A program made the translations under genes and the position numbers. The notes beneath the pieces are model-generated. The model made no database searches. It was not told where the DNA came from and saw only the letters and a program-made list of their open reading frames with translations. Below, piece by piece: positions 10,500 through 21,374 of a stretch of DNA of 30,538 nucleotides. Source of the stretch: Welwitschia mirabilis. Lineage: Eukaryota > Gnetophyta > Gnetopsida > Welwitschiales. Each line of letters starts with the position of its first letter. Position 1 is the stretch's first letter. Location: the NCBI GenBank assembly GCA_051453625.1, contig JBOZIK010000001.1, positions 195,490,465 to 195,521,002 of the forward strand, in the 5' to 3' direction.

Positions 10500-11150
10500 A
10501 TATGGTATGAATATTGATCTACATAAAGTATTATAAACTAATGGTAGTTTATTTTCAAGTTCTTCTCTTAAAACTCATAAAGTTTCTTTCTTATGTATAT
10601 TTCTCATTTAATAAGCTTTATCAACTATATTTTTCTTATCCTATTAAAGTGAGGTATTTTATTAAACATACTTGACAATGTTTATATCATCTTAAAATTA
10701 ACATAGCTAAATTTTTCACTTCCTTATTTTAATTCTAGATTGCTTGAGATAATTTCTATTTCATTATATTCATGTGGAATATAAAATATATTGTGTTTTA
10801 TGTTTTCATTTATTTAAACCTTTTGTTTTCCTATACTACATATTTTTTCACTTTGTTCGAGTAATAAAACTTTAAATCCATCTCTAAATAGCATTATTAC
10901 AAGAATTAGATTCATTAGATTTAATAGAGAGAAAATTTCTTTGAATATCATTCTTAGAAATTCTATGGTAGTAATGATTTTTTTAAAGAAATGATAAATT
11001 AATTAGATTAACTCAAAAAAGTAAGAAAATATATAACAAAGCTAAGAATCTATTTCTCTAAGCATGGTATAAGTCTCTCTGATATTCAAATTAGATAGGG
11101 GCTTAAGGCTAGCTTACCCCAAGGAGTTTATACAAAATGGTATTCATTAA
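10500..11150. other. AT-rich stretch, no gene recognised
   Basis: No convincing coding signal. The minus strand next to 10490 may hold further decayed Copia sequence upstream of the integrase core, but stops are too frequent to support a call. Confidence 0.45.
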
Positions 11151-11199
11151 GGGCATAATTGAAAGATGAGAATTAAGCAATGGGACTAGGAGCCAAGGG

Positions 11200-11900
11200 C
11201 TATATTTTCTTTTCTTCAACATTTTATTCTTTTTGTTGTTCATTCTCCTCCACAGAATCTTCTTCATGCTACTACTACTCTGTTTTTTTTATTTTTTGTG
11301 TGTTGTTAATGTGCCCAGGAGGTGTAGAGAGGTCATGCCCTTTGTCACTTTCTATGTATTCTAATGGTTTTCACAATGGTGGCTTTTGCATAGGTCCCCT
11401 TAGGATATCTTGCCAAGCTAAAATGCCTACATCAATCTACATCTTCCTTTAATATAACAATTAAATCAACCCTTTATGGCATACCTTACAACTTTTGAGA
11501 GAGTAATGAAGAGAATCAGAGAGAAAGAAAGGAAGATCAATTTGAAACCCCCCCATTGTGATAGTAATGAAGTGGAAGTAAAGCTTACTTATCTTATCAA
11601 AGTGGCTTTCCAAGGTGAAATATTTCTTGATCAAAGTAGCTTAAGAACCAAGGGCCTTGACAAATATTTTCTTCTATAACTTCCTCCTCTCTTCCATAGT
11701 GTTTTCCCATTGTTCAAAATTGGAATCTATTAAATCTTTAGGAGCATCCCTTTTCAGCTCTATACTTTGAGGACCTATACGAGTAGCATCACTAATGGAA
11801 GGAATATCAATGTAGATGGTAGTGTTATTTGTCCAATCAGATTTACTATTTTAATTTTTGAAGAACTATTTAGAGAGATTAGGATCATACCCTATGAGAC
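11200..11900 (-). pseudogene. Unassigned minus-strand coding relic
   Basis: A single minus frame (codon starts at 11820, 11640 and 11430, all in register) reads as ordinary hydrophilic protein for about 190 codons. It carries about half a dozen stops. Segments include DIPSISDATRIGPQSIELKR, a Glu/Arg-rich piece ending EERRKL, and GHDLSTPPGHINN. I recognise no domain. It may be part of a retroelement gag/ORF1 or a host gene fragment. The plus-strand open frames over the same place are low-complexity Ser/Tyr/Phe-rich translations and look like shadows. Confidence 0.35.
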
Positions 11901-11970
11901 TAAGAACATAAGAATTTCATCTTACTACTTAAAAGGCCTCTTAAGTTTGCTCCTAATTTAGTAGCTCATC

Positions 11971-12036
11971 TGTAACACCCCAACTTTAATTACCCTAATT
12001 AACCATAATATTTTTTTTCATATAGTTATTAACTAT
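11971..12036 (+). mobile_element. Probable LTR left edge (TGTAACACCCC)
   Basis: TGTAACACCCC followed by an AT-rich run starts at 11971 and enters a 566-N gap at 12037. TGTAACACCCC is a frequent terminal sequence of plant Ty3/Gypsy LTRs. The other end is not visible, so element type and target duplication cannot be confirmed. The five bases before it are TCATC. Confidence 0.4.
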
Positions 12037-12602
12037 NNNNNNNNNNNNNNNNNNNNNNNNNNNNNNNNNNNNNNNNNNNNNNNNNNNNNNNNNNNNNNNN
12101 NNNNNNNNNNNNNNNNNNNNNNNNNNNNNNNNNNNNNNNNNNNNNNNNNNNNNNNNNNNNNNNNNNNNNNNNNNNNNNNNNNNNNNNNNNNNNNNNNNNN
12201 NNNNNNNNNNNNNNNNNNNNNNNNNNNNNNNNNNNNNNNNNNNNNNNNNNNNNNNNNNNNNNNNNNNNNNNNNNNNNNNNNNNNNNNNNNNNNNNNNNNN
12301 NNNNNNNNNNNNNNNNNNNNNNNNNNNNNNNNNNNNNNNNNNNNNNNNNNNNNNNNNNNNNNNNNNNNNNNNNNNNNNNNNNNNNNNNNNNNNNNNNNNN
12401 NNNNNNNNNNNNNNNNNNNNNNNNNNNNNNNNNNNNNNNNNNNNNNNNNNNNNNNNNNNNNNNNNNNNNNNNNNNNNNNNNNNNNNNNNNNNNNNNNNNN
12501 NNNNNNNNNNNNNNNNNNNNNNNNNNNNNNNNNNNNNNNNNNNNNNNNNNNNNNNNNNNNNNNNNNNNNNNNNNNNNNNNNNNNNNNNNNNNNNNNNNNN
12601 NN

Positions 12603-15600
12603 GGTTTTGAATTTCAACTTTGACAGGGACTTTTTTTTTCTACTAAAAAATAATCTTGCATTTATGCTTAGATAAAAGCCAAGCATCAATAATCATGAAG
12701 ACATTCTTCTGAAAGGCATTAAATGTATAGAAGCTAATGTGAGAAGGAAGAGATATATTCAAGCTTCTCCAAAGATTTTTTATTGTAGAATAGTCAATGA
12801 AGAGGTGATTTTGAGGCTCATTTTCTTCATGGCACAGTGGATAATCTTGGTCGACTTTTAAGTTTCTTTAAATAAGCTTGTCTACTATGGGAATACAAAC
12901 CCTTAACATATACCACTAAAACATCTTAAGTTTTTCTAGAATGTTTAGTTTTCATAGTTTCTTCCATTTATTGTCATATTCAAACAAGTTATGATAGATT
13001 GCTAAAATGCTTATTTTATCATTTTGGATAAGAATAGTTTGATTTTCAAAACCTATGGCCAAACCTCTTTGGGGAAATGAATAATGTGTTTCCAAAAAAG
13101 TAGAATGCCTTTCTTTATCTCTATAATCCTCTTTAAAGAATTTTATCCAAAAAGGTTATTGTTAGATAGGAATCTATAGTAGTNNNNNNNNNNTGCATTT
13201 GCTCATGTTCATAGTTTTTCTAGTGCTAAGACTACCTAATGTTTTAGGCATGGCTATTTACTTATAGTTTATAAAATATAACCTCTTGTGGGACTTACCA
13301 CTCAACCAAGTGAAATCTTTGATAATATTATCTATTAAGCTAACATACTTCTTAGTTCTAAGAAAGCAACTTGTGGGATGAATGGTCATGCTTACTAGGC
13401 ATGATTTGGAAAGGAGAATTTTCTTTGCACTTGATAAGAATTTATTATCTTATTTAGTCAATTGAGATGCAATTTTCCTAATCAAGGGAGGTTAAATGTT
13501 ATCAACAATCTGATTAGAATCAAAAGGAAGATCAAGATAAGCATTATAAAATTCTGCTTGTAAACATTATAAAACCTCTAAGATATCTATCTTGCTTTTT
13601 TGAGGAGTGTTGATGAGAAAGAGATTTGATTTGTATTAATTTATTACAAGACTTGAGAAATTATAAAACTCATTTAATGGGTTACAAGTTTGCATTACTA
13701 TAAGAAGACTAGATTCCAAACATAAGAGAGTGTCATATACAAACTAGAGAATGGAATGAGAAGGAGCTATATTAATGGCTAAAATTTGATCTTCATTCTA
13801 AATAAAGAGTCTAGCTAAAGAATCCGTTACAAAAACAAAAAGACTAGGAGAGAGAGGATCACCTTAACATAAGCCACTTCTACCTCGGAAGTAATTATAT
13901 CTCTCCTCATTTATCATAATAGAGAAGATCTAAATTGAAATGCAGAAATGAATGAGATGTCGGATAGGTGTAGATATGCCGCACTCCTATAAAACATAGC
14001 CTACTATTTTTTATTAGATTGTATCAAATGCTTTGGCTATGTGAAGCTTGAGAAACATCATAGATTTATTTCTTTTATGTTTTAAATGAAGGATTTCATT
14101 AGCAAGGATGATATTATCATGGATGAATCTTCCTGAAACAAAACTAAAATAAGAAAAGAGAACCACATTTAGAAGAAATTCTTTAAGCCTAGATGTAATA
14201 ATCTTAGTGCAAGTCTTATAGAAAAGATTACAAAGACTAGTTGTCTTGTATTGATGAGGGATTTCTGCATCTTCTATTTTGGGAATAATGGTGATAAGAG
14301 TGTCATTGAAAGGTTTATAAAAGGTACCTTTTCTAAAAGTTTCTTGGACCACATCAAAGATATCATCTTTGATAACATTTCAAAATGTCTGATAGAACTC
14401 TACAGTGAACCTATTTGGGCCTAGCACCTTGTTATTTTTCATTGAATTAATGGTATTTCTAATTTCATCTTATCTGAAAAACTAAGACATTGCTAAGAAC
14501 CACTAGCCTTTCTATAAATAAGTTTTGAAAATATTCAACTAAATATATGGCAATCTGGGTATTGATCTTATAGTTTATTACAGATGCGCTCCATTGTATA
14601 TACTTTTTTGCCTTTGTTTGTTTTTCATCTAGGAGGAGAACTTTGTGTTTTAATCTTCTTCTTCAAGCCACTATATTCTAGATCTCTGTTTCTAGTAAGT
14701 TTTTTATTTAGAANNNNNNNNNNNNNNNNNNNNNNNNNNNNNNNNNNNNNNNNNNNNNNNNNNNNNNNNNNNNNNNNNNNNNNNNNNNNNNNNNNNNNNN
14801 NNNNNNNNNNNNNTTGTAGATGCACTCCATTGTATATACTTTTTTGCCTTTGTATGTTTTTCATCTAGGAGGAGAACTTTATGTTGTAATATCCTTCTTC
14901 AAGCCACTATATTCTAGATCTCTATTTCCACTAAGTTTCTTCCTTAGAATATATATCATGAATTTGGGAGATAAAATGCTTTTCATATCCTGTATTTGAA
15001 TGGATAACTTCATTGTGCTTTTGGATAATGGTTAGCTCTTCTAATAATTGATTTTTAACATTTCTAAAGGAATAATTCAACTGCTTCTTGCAAATAATTA
15101 ACTCATGCCTTAAAATTTTAAGCTTTTAAAACAATCTGTAAGAAGCTATACTTGTCACTGGAGTATTCTAGATATGTTTAATAAAATATATGAAGGTTAG
15201 ATCTTTCAACTAGGGATGCTTAAATCAAAAGACAAATTTCTTTTGAGAAGAGTCCATTGATAGGATTATAGGCCTGTGATTAGAGAAAACTCTAATTTTT
15301 CTTTGAGGGAAAAATGTTCATTTGGGTTTTTAACCAAACATTTATCAATTTTAAACATGACAAGATTTGCTTATTCTCTAAGATTACTCTAGGTACAGGA
15401 AGCATCATGAAGAGGAAGGTCTCTGAAACTATAACATATTTGATAAAAAGATCAATAACAGAAAGATTAGGAACATTACCAGGATTGTCGTGAGGATTGA
15501 AGATCTAATTAAAGTCACCCATGATCATATCTGGAGAATCTAACATAATATGCCGAATGCATTTAAGCCTTTGATCTGTTTTTTGAGGTTCATAGAAATT

Positions 15601-15896
15601 AGTAATTCTTCTATTTTTTTCATTAAAGATCTAGTTAACAGTGAGGTGATTTTTGCTCTTACTAATAGTAGAGATGGTATCATGCTTCTAAAGGATCATT
15701 AATCCTCCTTTTGTACCCATACTCAGAACCAAAATAAAAGACTAAGAGAATTTTGTATAAAAATGGCTAATTTTTAGAGAGTCAAGCTTAGTTTCTTGAA
15801 GAAGATACATAGATACTAACGAGTCCAATAAAGACTCCAAAGGTGGAAAATTTTTTAGCCATTCCCAAGGCCTTTACAATTTTAATAAATAATCAT
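12603..15896 (-). pseudogene. LINE ORF2 (endonuclease/reverse transcriptase), broken
   Basis: Starts at ATG 15896 with MIIY-stop-NCKGLGN, the usual ISWNCRGLGN opening with W changed to a stop. The endonuclease follows: LLQETKLDSLKI near 15800 and GDFN near 15520. The RT begins at about 14460 with INSMKNNKVLGPNRFTVEFY. The longest open piece (14014-14352) carries PKIEDAEIPHQYKTTSLCN and SGRFIHDNIILANEI. GDPLSPSLF lies near 13850. The catalytic FADD box reads FVYDTLL (13723-13743), losing an aspartate. The thumb region with TSCFL follows near 13370. A zinc-binding-like tail (LCHEENEPQNHLF, 12798-12859) precedes the gap. Family assignment is secure; activity is excluded by stops and the lost aspartate. 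Confidence 0.85.
14580..14949 (+). repeat. Direct repeats flanking a 100-N gap
   Basis: 14580-14713 and 14816-14949 are about 134-bp copies ('agatgcrctccattgtatat...'), differing at several positions, on either side of exactly 100 N (14714-14813). They are likely alternative alleles placed end to end, or a real local duplication within the LINE. Confidence 0.85.
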
Positions 15897-15924
15897 GAAA
15901 GGAGAGTTGAAATTGCTTACCATT

Positions 15925-17990
15925 TCAGATGCCTTCCTTCGTCTCCTTTACAACTTTGCCTTTTCGGGTATTCGTTCTTATCTTTCTGTCTGTCTACCCC
16001 AGTTTACAAGTTCTATTAGCTGCTAGCGCATCTATAACATGCTTACCAACACTGTTTTTGCTATCTTTATAATCATGTCCTATTTTCATCTGTGTTTGCT
16101 ACTATGACTGTTACTATGGTAATGTATCAAGTGCATTACAGACGTGCTCTATGTACTCCTGTTTAGCTCTTTCATAGTTATTTTCTGTTGCTTTTTTTTC
16201 ATCTATTCTGGTTCCTCTTCTGATATAATTCCCTATTTATTTGCCTGCATGATGAGATCATTGTTCAGGATTGAATTTGACTTCTTTTTCCTATTTTTTC
16301 TTACCAATCATTTGTTTTGACCTTCTCATTTTTCTTACATTTTTCCATTGTGTGTCCATTTTCCCCATATTTTAAGCATTATAACAAGACATTTCAATTT
16401 CAAGGTTGAAGACGGTTTTTTGCCACATAGTGTCTAGGTTTTTTTATTTTTTATTTTTTTTGCATTAAAACTGTCTGGTTTCATATAAATACATGTTCTA
16501 CCCGTTACCATGTTTGCCATAAGATCTCTAAATTGTTTGAAGAAATCAGGGTTCCATATTTCTAAGTGAGGATTTAAAACATGAATCNNNNNNNNNNNNN
16601 NNNNNNNNNNNNNNNNNNNNNNNNNNNNNNNNNNNNNNNNNNNNNNNNNNNNNNNNNNNNNNNNNNNNNNNNNNNNNNNNNNNNNNNNNNNNNNNNNNNN
16701 NNNNNNNNNNNNNNNNNNNNNNNNNNNNNNNNNNNNNNNNNNNNNNNNNNNNNNNNNNNNNNNNNNNNNNNNNNNNNNNNNNNNNNNNNNNNNNNNNNNN
16801 NNNNNNNNNNNNNNNNNNNNNNNNNNNNNNNNNNNNNNNNNNNNNNNNNNNNNNNNNNNNNNNNNNNNNNNNNNNNNNNNNNNNNNNNNNNNNNNNNNNN
16901 NNNNNNNNNNNNNNNNNNNNNNNNNNNNNNNNNNNNNNNNNNNNNNNNNNNNNNNNNNNNNNNNNNNNNNNNNNNNNNNNNNNNNNNNNNNNNNNNNNNN
17001 NNNNNNNNNNNNNNNNNNNNNNNNNNNNNNNNNNNNNNNNNNNNNNNNNNNNNNNNNNNNNNNNNNNNNNNNNNNNNNNNNNNNNNNNNNNNNNNNNNNN
17101 NNNNNNNNNNNNNNNNNNNNNNNNNNNNNNNNNNNNNNNNNNNNNNNNNNNNNNNNNNNNNNNNNNNNNNNNNNNNNNNNNNNNNNNNNNNNNNNNNNNN
17201 NNNNNNNNNNTTATTTGCCTGCATGATGAGATCATTATTCAGGATTGAAGCTGACTTCTTTTTCCTATTTTTCCTAACTTCTTACTAATCATTCGTTTTT
17301 ATCTTCTTATTTTTCTTACATTTTTCCACTGTGTGTCCATTCTCCACACATTTTAAGCATTATAACAAGATATTTCAATTTCAAGGTTGAAGACGGTTTT
17401 TTCCCACATAATGTCAAGGTTTTTTTTTTATTTTCGCATTAAAACTGTCTAGTTTCATATAAACACATANNNNNNNNNNGTAAGATCTCTAAATTGTTTA
17501 AAGAAATCAGGGTTTCATATTTCTAAGTGAGGATTTAAAACATGAATCCAAACTAGAATATTTTCAAAAATAAAGGATTTATCAAGAATAAAAGGAGAAC
17601 ATTTTGTTAAATATAGACCTTTATGACCAAAAGAATAGGGCCTTCCCATAAAAATCTTATTCATATCTTCTTCCATATCAAAAATAAAATGTAACAATCC
17701 ATCTTTAAGAGGAATTACCCTATAACTTACTAGAAATTTCTGGTCACATCATAAATGCACTTTTTCTATGAACAGGAGTCCGCTTGAAGATTGAAATTTA
17801 CCAATAAAAATGTTTTTAAATTAAACCTCCAAATGCTTAGAGTAGTTCATAGGCATCTTTGCATGGAAGGTGTAACCTTCACGCTTGAAATCAAAGTCCA
17901 AGTTAAGGAAACTTTAAGAATTATTTCCTTCTACTGATGTCACATAAGATTTCATACTAGAGGATTCTACCATCATTGAAGAGCCATAAG
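15925..17990 (-). pseudogene. LINE ORF1 (DUF4283-like plus zinc knuckle), broken
   Basis: The DUF4283-like part reads from about 17880 to 17500, best in the open piece 17515-17697. There FDMEEDMNKIFMGRPYSFG and VWIHVLNPHLEI match the family's 'F...DM..V..GRPW.F' and 'VW...P.LP.E' blocks. A CCHC knuckle follows at 17318-17359: C-L-K-C-V-E-N-G-H-T-V-E-K-C (CX2CX4HX4C). A second copy at 16337-16378 has the second Cys changed to Tyr. The C-terminus is Lys/Glu-rich and ends at TGA 15925-15927. The 623-N gap (16588-17210) and duplicated flanks mean the two knuckles may be one in reality. This protein would bind element RNA. Confidence 0.75.
16238..17547 (+). repeat. 350-bp direct repeats flanking a 623-N gap
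   Basis: 16238-16587 is repeated at 17211-17547 (offset 973 bp), including the LINE zinc knuckle and flanking linker. The right copy has a 10-N gap (17470-17479) where the left copy has about 25 bases, so that gap is undersized. Confidence 0.85.
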
Positions 17991-18299
17991 TGCNNNNNNN
18001 NNNNNNNNNNNNNNNNNNNNNNNNNNNNNNNNNNNNTGTGTTTTCAAGGTTTGAGAGTCGTCGATTAAAAATCCAACATGAGGTCTAAGCATATTCTACT
18101 ACATCCTTTCAGGTTTTCACTATAGAAAGCACCACTAGGAAGTTAACCTTTAATCTGCCACATCAAAAAAACCTCAAAACCATGTTCAAAAGCTCAAACA
18201 AAAGAATCCCTATGCAAGGTACTAATGAAAGAGATGAACACACTAGGGCATTAAAGACGAATCAGAAAACACCCTTACATTGCCACTACACTTTCTAAA

Positions 18300-20530
18300 G
18301 TGAAACCCTGGCTTTTTTATTATGCTTTGCTCTGCTCTGCTCCAAGCATTTGGTAGTACTAATTCTGGATACTAGCTTAGTTCCATCTTCTATAATTATG
18401 TGATGTTCATAGTTAATGGCTTGAGAATTCTTTAGAAAACTTTATTTCTAATCATGTGATGGAATGCTTTAAAACAAATCTACTAGTGTTTTCTTATGTA
18501 ATGTATTAATAGTTGAGAGAAGATCTGTATTATTTTAGATTATTCTACTTTTGCAATTCTAAATGGTTTTTCCTCCTTTTCCAATTTCTTACTAGGATTT
18601 TTTGGATTATTCTAGATTTTTTTTTTGTTCTAAGAAATCTCTCTTTCTTATAGAGTTTAATCTAAAATTTTTATTCTTGTTTACATTCCTTCCATTTTCC
18701 TTTTTTTCCTTTTTGCTAGTTTTAGTTCTATATCATCTTTTTTTTTAACTTTGAGTTCCATCCATTTCTATACTAATTGAACATTAATGGTTTCTAAGGT
18801 GTAAATATACGGATAATTTGATAAAACCTTCTTGAATGCATTGCATTGAGTTGACAACACATGAAGCATGATATATTTGAACATTTCTTCATTTGTTTGT
18901 GCTTGTTGTCATTCCAGTTGCATCTAGATAAGAAATCTTTTTTATAGTGGTTTAAAATTTTATGTCAAAAGATTCATAATTCCACAGTAGATCTTACTTG
19001 TGTAATCAAGAGAAGAATATTATCTATGTTGATATTTAGGATCATATGCATCAATATTTTTTCTTTATCTAAATGTCCTTGTTTTAGTTTATCTATAAAC
19101 TTCATTAATTCAAACCCTTTCAGCACTCCACTTACTTTGAGTTTCAATAGTGTATAATTATTGTGTGTAAGAGCATAATTCTTTATAAGAGTTACAACTC
19201 TAATGAAAATATTTATCACATAAAACCATTAACTATAGACTTTAGTTTCCAATCACATGACCTTCATGTTTTTCTCCATGTTTTCATCATAGCTATTTTC
19301 ATCAAGCTCATATTCTTCATTTTGCCTTGAAACTATATCATTTTATTTTTTACATTATTAAGGATCTTTATATGATTTTTAAATTATTCATCAAAGTACA
19401 CAATTTACAAGGTGGATTTCAAACAATTTAGAAATTTCCTTATCTAGCTCTTCATTTTTGAGTTACAGCCTTTAGCAATTAATTTGATTAATTTAAATTA
19501 AGTAAGGTTTCTCTTACATTTGGTTCCATGTATGGAAGTTATGGTTTAATGTCCAAGTTTATGTATTGACGGGTTCTTCTTTAGTAAGTTCATTTTGTTT
19601 GTGGTATTATGATGGGATCTCCAACGTCTTCAGCACCTACAAGTCGATTGAACTTGGATGACTATAGTTGAAAGCCATTGATTCTAGTCTTTTTAGTCAC
19701 TAGCCTTAGGGCCCTGTACTATGCTTGATAAAGGACTTTTAGGAAAACCTTAAGATGTAACATCGTAGTATTAAACACAAAGGATGCATTGCATTTTTTC
19801 CTTTTCACCAAGTGAAGAAGCTGAAAATATCCTAACTCATACAAAAATAATCCCATTTAAATGAATCACATTGAACTTGAGCAAGGCATTCCTCTTTGAA
19901 TTTAATTAAACATTTAATCTATTAGTTTATGTACATTCTGTTTAAATAAAAAGTCATAGACTCTTTTCCCTTTTGTCTTAACTTCCAAGGATAACATTCT
20001 AGCATTTTGAAATGGAGTCCTTTGTTGGGATTAAATAAATATAGGATTAGTTTGAACCTATTCTTTTGGGACAATTATCTATACCCCATTTGATATAGAC
20101 CTTCATGTTGGCTTTGAGAGATCTTCTTTAATAATTTTCTTGGTTGTTCTTTATAATTTACAACCATGTTTAACTTGAAGTTTTTCAAGTTAAATCTAAA
20201 TCCTTAACCACTAATGGCAAGATAAAGATGCTTGGGAGCATTTTTTTTTTTTTTTTTTTAACAATATATGATCAAGACTACTCTTATTAGGCTATTATCT
20301 ATCTCTATGGTGTTTGTTCTATGAAAAGTTTGGTTTATGTCTAGAAACTCCATTAATGCATAAGATTTTTCATGAACCTGTAGTGATGCTTTCGCTTTAT
20401 CTAGTTGTTGTTCCAAGATTTGATATTATTTGTTGACCAAGTTTTGAGCATTTAAACTTAGTATGACTAGTTTGTAACAATAGAAAAAACTGTGAGGAAG
20501 CATTGCAAGAATAAGGCTACTTTAATACTT
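18300..20530. other. AT-rich spacer, no gene recognised
   Basis: No recognised gene. A minus-strand open frame at 18974-19219 (81 codons) and its upstream neighbourhood (a Glu/Asp/Asn-rich piece near 19300, EEYELDENSYDENMEKN) are hydrophilic. They could be a decayed Copia gag region, but no zinc knuckle was found. A poly-T run lies near 20242-20259. Confidence 0.4.
20169..20194. repeat. Short perfect hairpin
   Basis: An 11-bp perfect inverted repeat (TTTAACTTGAA and its complement) is separated by the 4-base loop GTTT. There is no T-run context or gene beside it to suggest a role. Confidence 0.6.
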
Positions 20531-20538
20531 CCCTACTT

Positions 20539-20731
20539 GACATGGTAATTTCAATGGGTTTTAGAAGAGGGAAAGGTTCAATGCTNNNNNNNNNNNNNNN
20601 NNNNNNNNNNNNNNNNNNNNNNNNNNNNNNNNNNNNNNNNNNNNNNNNNNNNNNNNNNNNNNNNNNNNNNNNNNNNNNNNNNNNNACATGATAATTTCAA
20701 TGAGTTTTAGAACAGGGAAAGGTTCAATGCT
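20539..20731 (+). repeat. 47-bp direct repeats flanking a 100-N gap
   Basis: 20539-20585 ('acatggtaatttcaatggg...') is repeated with three visible changes at 20686-20731, around exactly 100 N (20586-20685). It lies 230 bp upstream of the gene's TATA-like box, so the local promoter-distal sequence is unreliable. Confidence 0.85.
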
Positions 20732-20961
20732 AGCAAAACTTGTTTGGTAGAGGAGATCCTAAAGCTTCAATTTTCTTTGAGGCCTTAATGCTGGTACTTG
20801 AACAAGTTTATCCAGGTGATAATTCCACGAAAGTGGGAGCTTAAGCAACACTTGCCAAATAGGCAGTAATTTTTGAATTTCTCTCTCAGAATTAAAGTCA
20901 TTAAGCTAGTGCTATAAAATGATAAAAGAAACTTGATATTCTCGCAACAGTTGTGGGAGGC

Positions 20962-20968
20962 TATAAAT
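20962..20968 (+). promoter_or_regulatory. Candidate TATA box of the oxidoreductase gene
   Basis: TATAAAT, in the context GGCTATAAATTG, lies about 180 bp upstream of the ATG at 21141. Transcription would begin near 20990-21000. Base composition turns from AT-rich to GC-richer right after it, as expected at a gene start. The spacing supports the call, but no transcript evidence is available. Confidence 0.45.
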
Positions 20969-20999
20969 TGAATATTATGTATTTATCATTGTTCAAGCG

Positions 21000-21023
21000 A
21001 TGAGCCAGAACCTGTGGCAATGA
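21000..21023 (+). promoter_or_regulatory. Short upstream ORF (7 codons)
   Basis: ATG at 21000 gives MSQNLWQ and then TGA. It lies in the 5' leader only if transcription starts at or before about 20995, close to the TATA prediction, so it may or may not be in the mRNA. Confidence 0.3.
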
Positions 21024-21070
21024 GATTCACACGCGAAGCCGGTCACGTCCTTTATTATCATTTTTGTGTT

Positions 21071-21154
21071 ATGAAGATGACAACCACAGAGGAAGAGCTG
21101 AAATACAGACTTGTTTTCTCAAATTGTACGCGAAGCCGCCATGGCGCTGGTTAA
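21071..21154 (+). promoter_or_regulatory. Upstream ORF overlapping the main start codon
   Basis: ATG at 21071 opens 27 codons (starting MKMTTTEEELKY) and stops with TAA at 21152-21154. It runs past the main ATG (21141) in another frame. Ribosomes using it would miss the main start. The main ATG has a much stronger context (GCCGCCATGG), so leaky scanning could allow translation. This would dampen or regulate output if the leader includes it. Confidence 0.45.
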
Positions 21155-21368
21155 CCTTTGCAGTCCCAATACACAATGTAATCCAACTTTGTTTTTGTCT
21201 GTCAAACAAGGAACGATTAAAAGGAAGCTGTTGAATGCAAGGTGCAACGCCCAAATTCCAAACAGCACTGCTCTCTTAGAGGAAGGAAGAGATTCCAACA
21301 GGAAGAAGGTAATCGTAGTTGGAGCCGGTTGGGCTGGTCTTGGTGCCGCGCATCATCTCACTAAGCAG
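21141..21368 (+). CDS. First exon of a plastid-targeted FAD-dependent oxidoreductase
   Basis: Seventy-six codons from an ATG in a strong context (GCCGCCATGG) to CAG|GTAAGA. Residues 1-45 are rich in Ser, Thr, Asn, Lys and Arg with no acidic residue, like a chloroplast transit peptide. Residues 56-72 read KKVIVVGAGWAGLGAAH, a beta strand plus the GxGxxG dinucleotide-binding loop (Gly61, 63, 66) of FAD enzymes in the amine oxidase/phytoene desaturase superfamily. The sequence resembles plant plastid oxidoreductases of cyanobacterial type, but the exact member and substrate cannot be named from one exon. The exon ends in phase 0, just before the strand that would carry the FAD-ribose-binding acidic residue. 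Base composition is clearly GC-richer than its surroundings. No later exon is visible before 30538. An in-frame TTG at 21111 is not a plausible start. Confidence 0.8.
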
Positions 21369-21374
21369 GTAAGA
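21369..21374 (+). other. Splice donor site
   Basis: GTAAGA directly follows CAG, a near-consensus plant 5' splice site. The open frame could run on to 21464, but its translation after 21368 becomes low-complexity and loses similarity to FAD enzymes, which supports splicing here. Confidence 0.75.

Larger units (their letters stand above)
12603..18300 (-). mobile_element. L1-type LINE, minus strand, degenerate
   Basis: A nearly complete non-LTR retrotransposon reads from about 18300 down to the gap at 12602: ORF1 with a DUF4283-like domain and a zinc knuckle, then ORF2 with APE endonuclease, reverse transcriptase and a zinc-binding tail. The ORF1 stop (15925-15927) lies 28 nt before the ORF2 ATG (15896), the compact bicistronic layout of plant L1 elements. 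Many stops and shifts show it is inactive. Gaps at 13184, 14714, 16588, 17470 and 17994 cut it. The 5' limit near 18300 is a guess from loss of coding text. The 3' end and poly-A tail are lost in or beyond the gap at 12037-12602. Confidence 0.82.

Noticed and set aside
11180-11679. Plus-strand open frames of 90 and 67 codons
   Set aside because: Low-complexity Ser/Tyr/Phe/Cys translations; the opposite strand carries the more protein-like frame.
16546-17288. Long open frames of over 200 codons
   Set aside because: They are made almost wholly of the 623-N gap; likewise at 3846-4223, 12033-12689, 22898-23246 and 23345-23732.
21111-21140. In-frame TTG start upstream of the oxidoreductase ATG
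   Set aside because: Plant nuclear genes rarely start at TTG, and the ATG at 21141 has a near-ideal context and begins a typical transit peptide.
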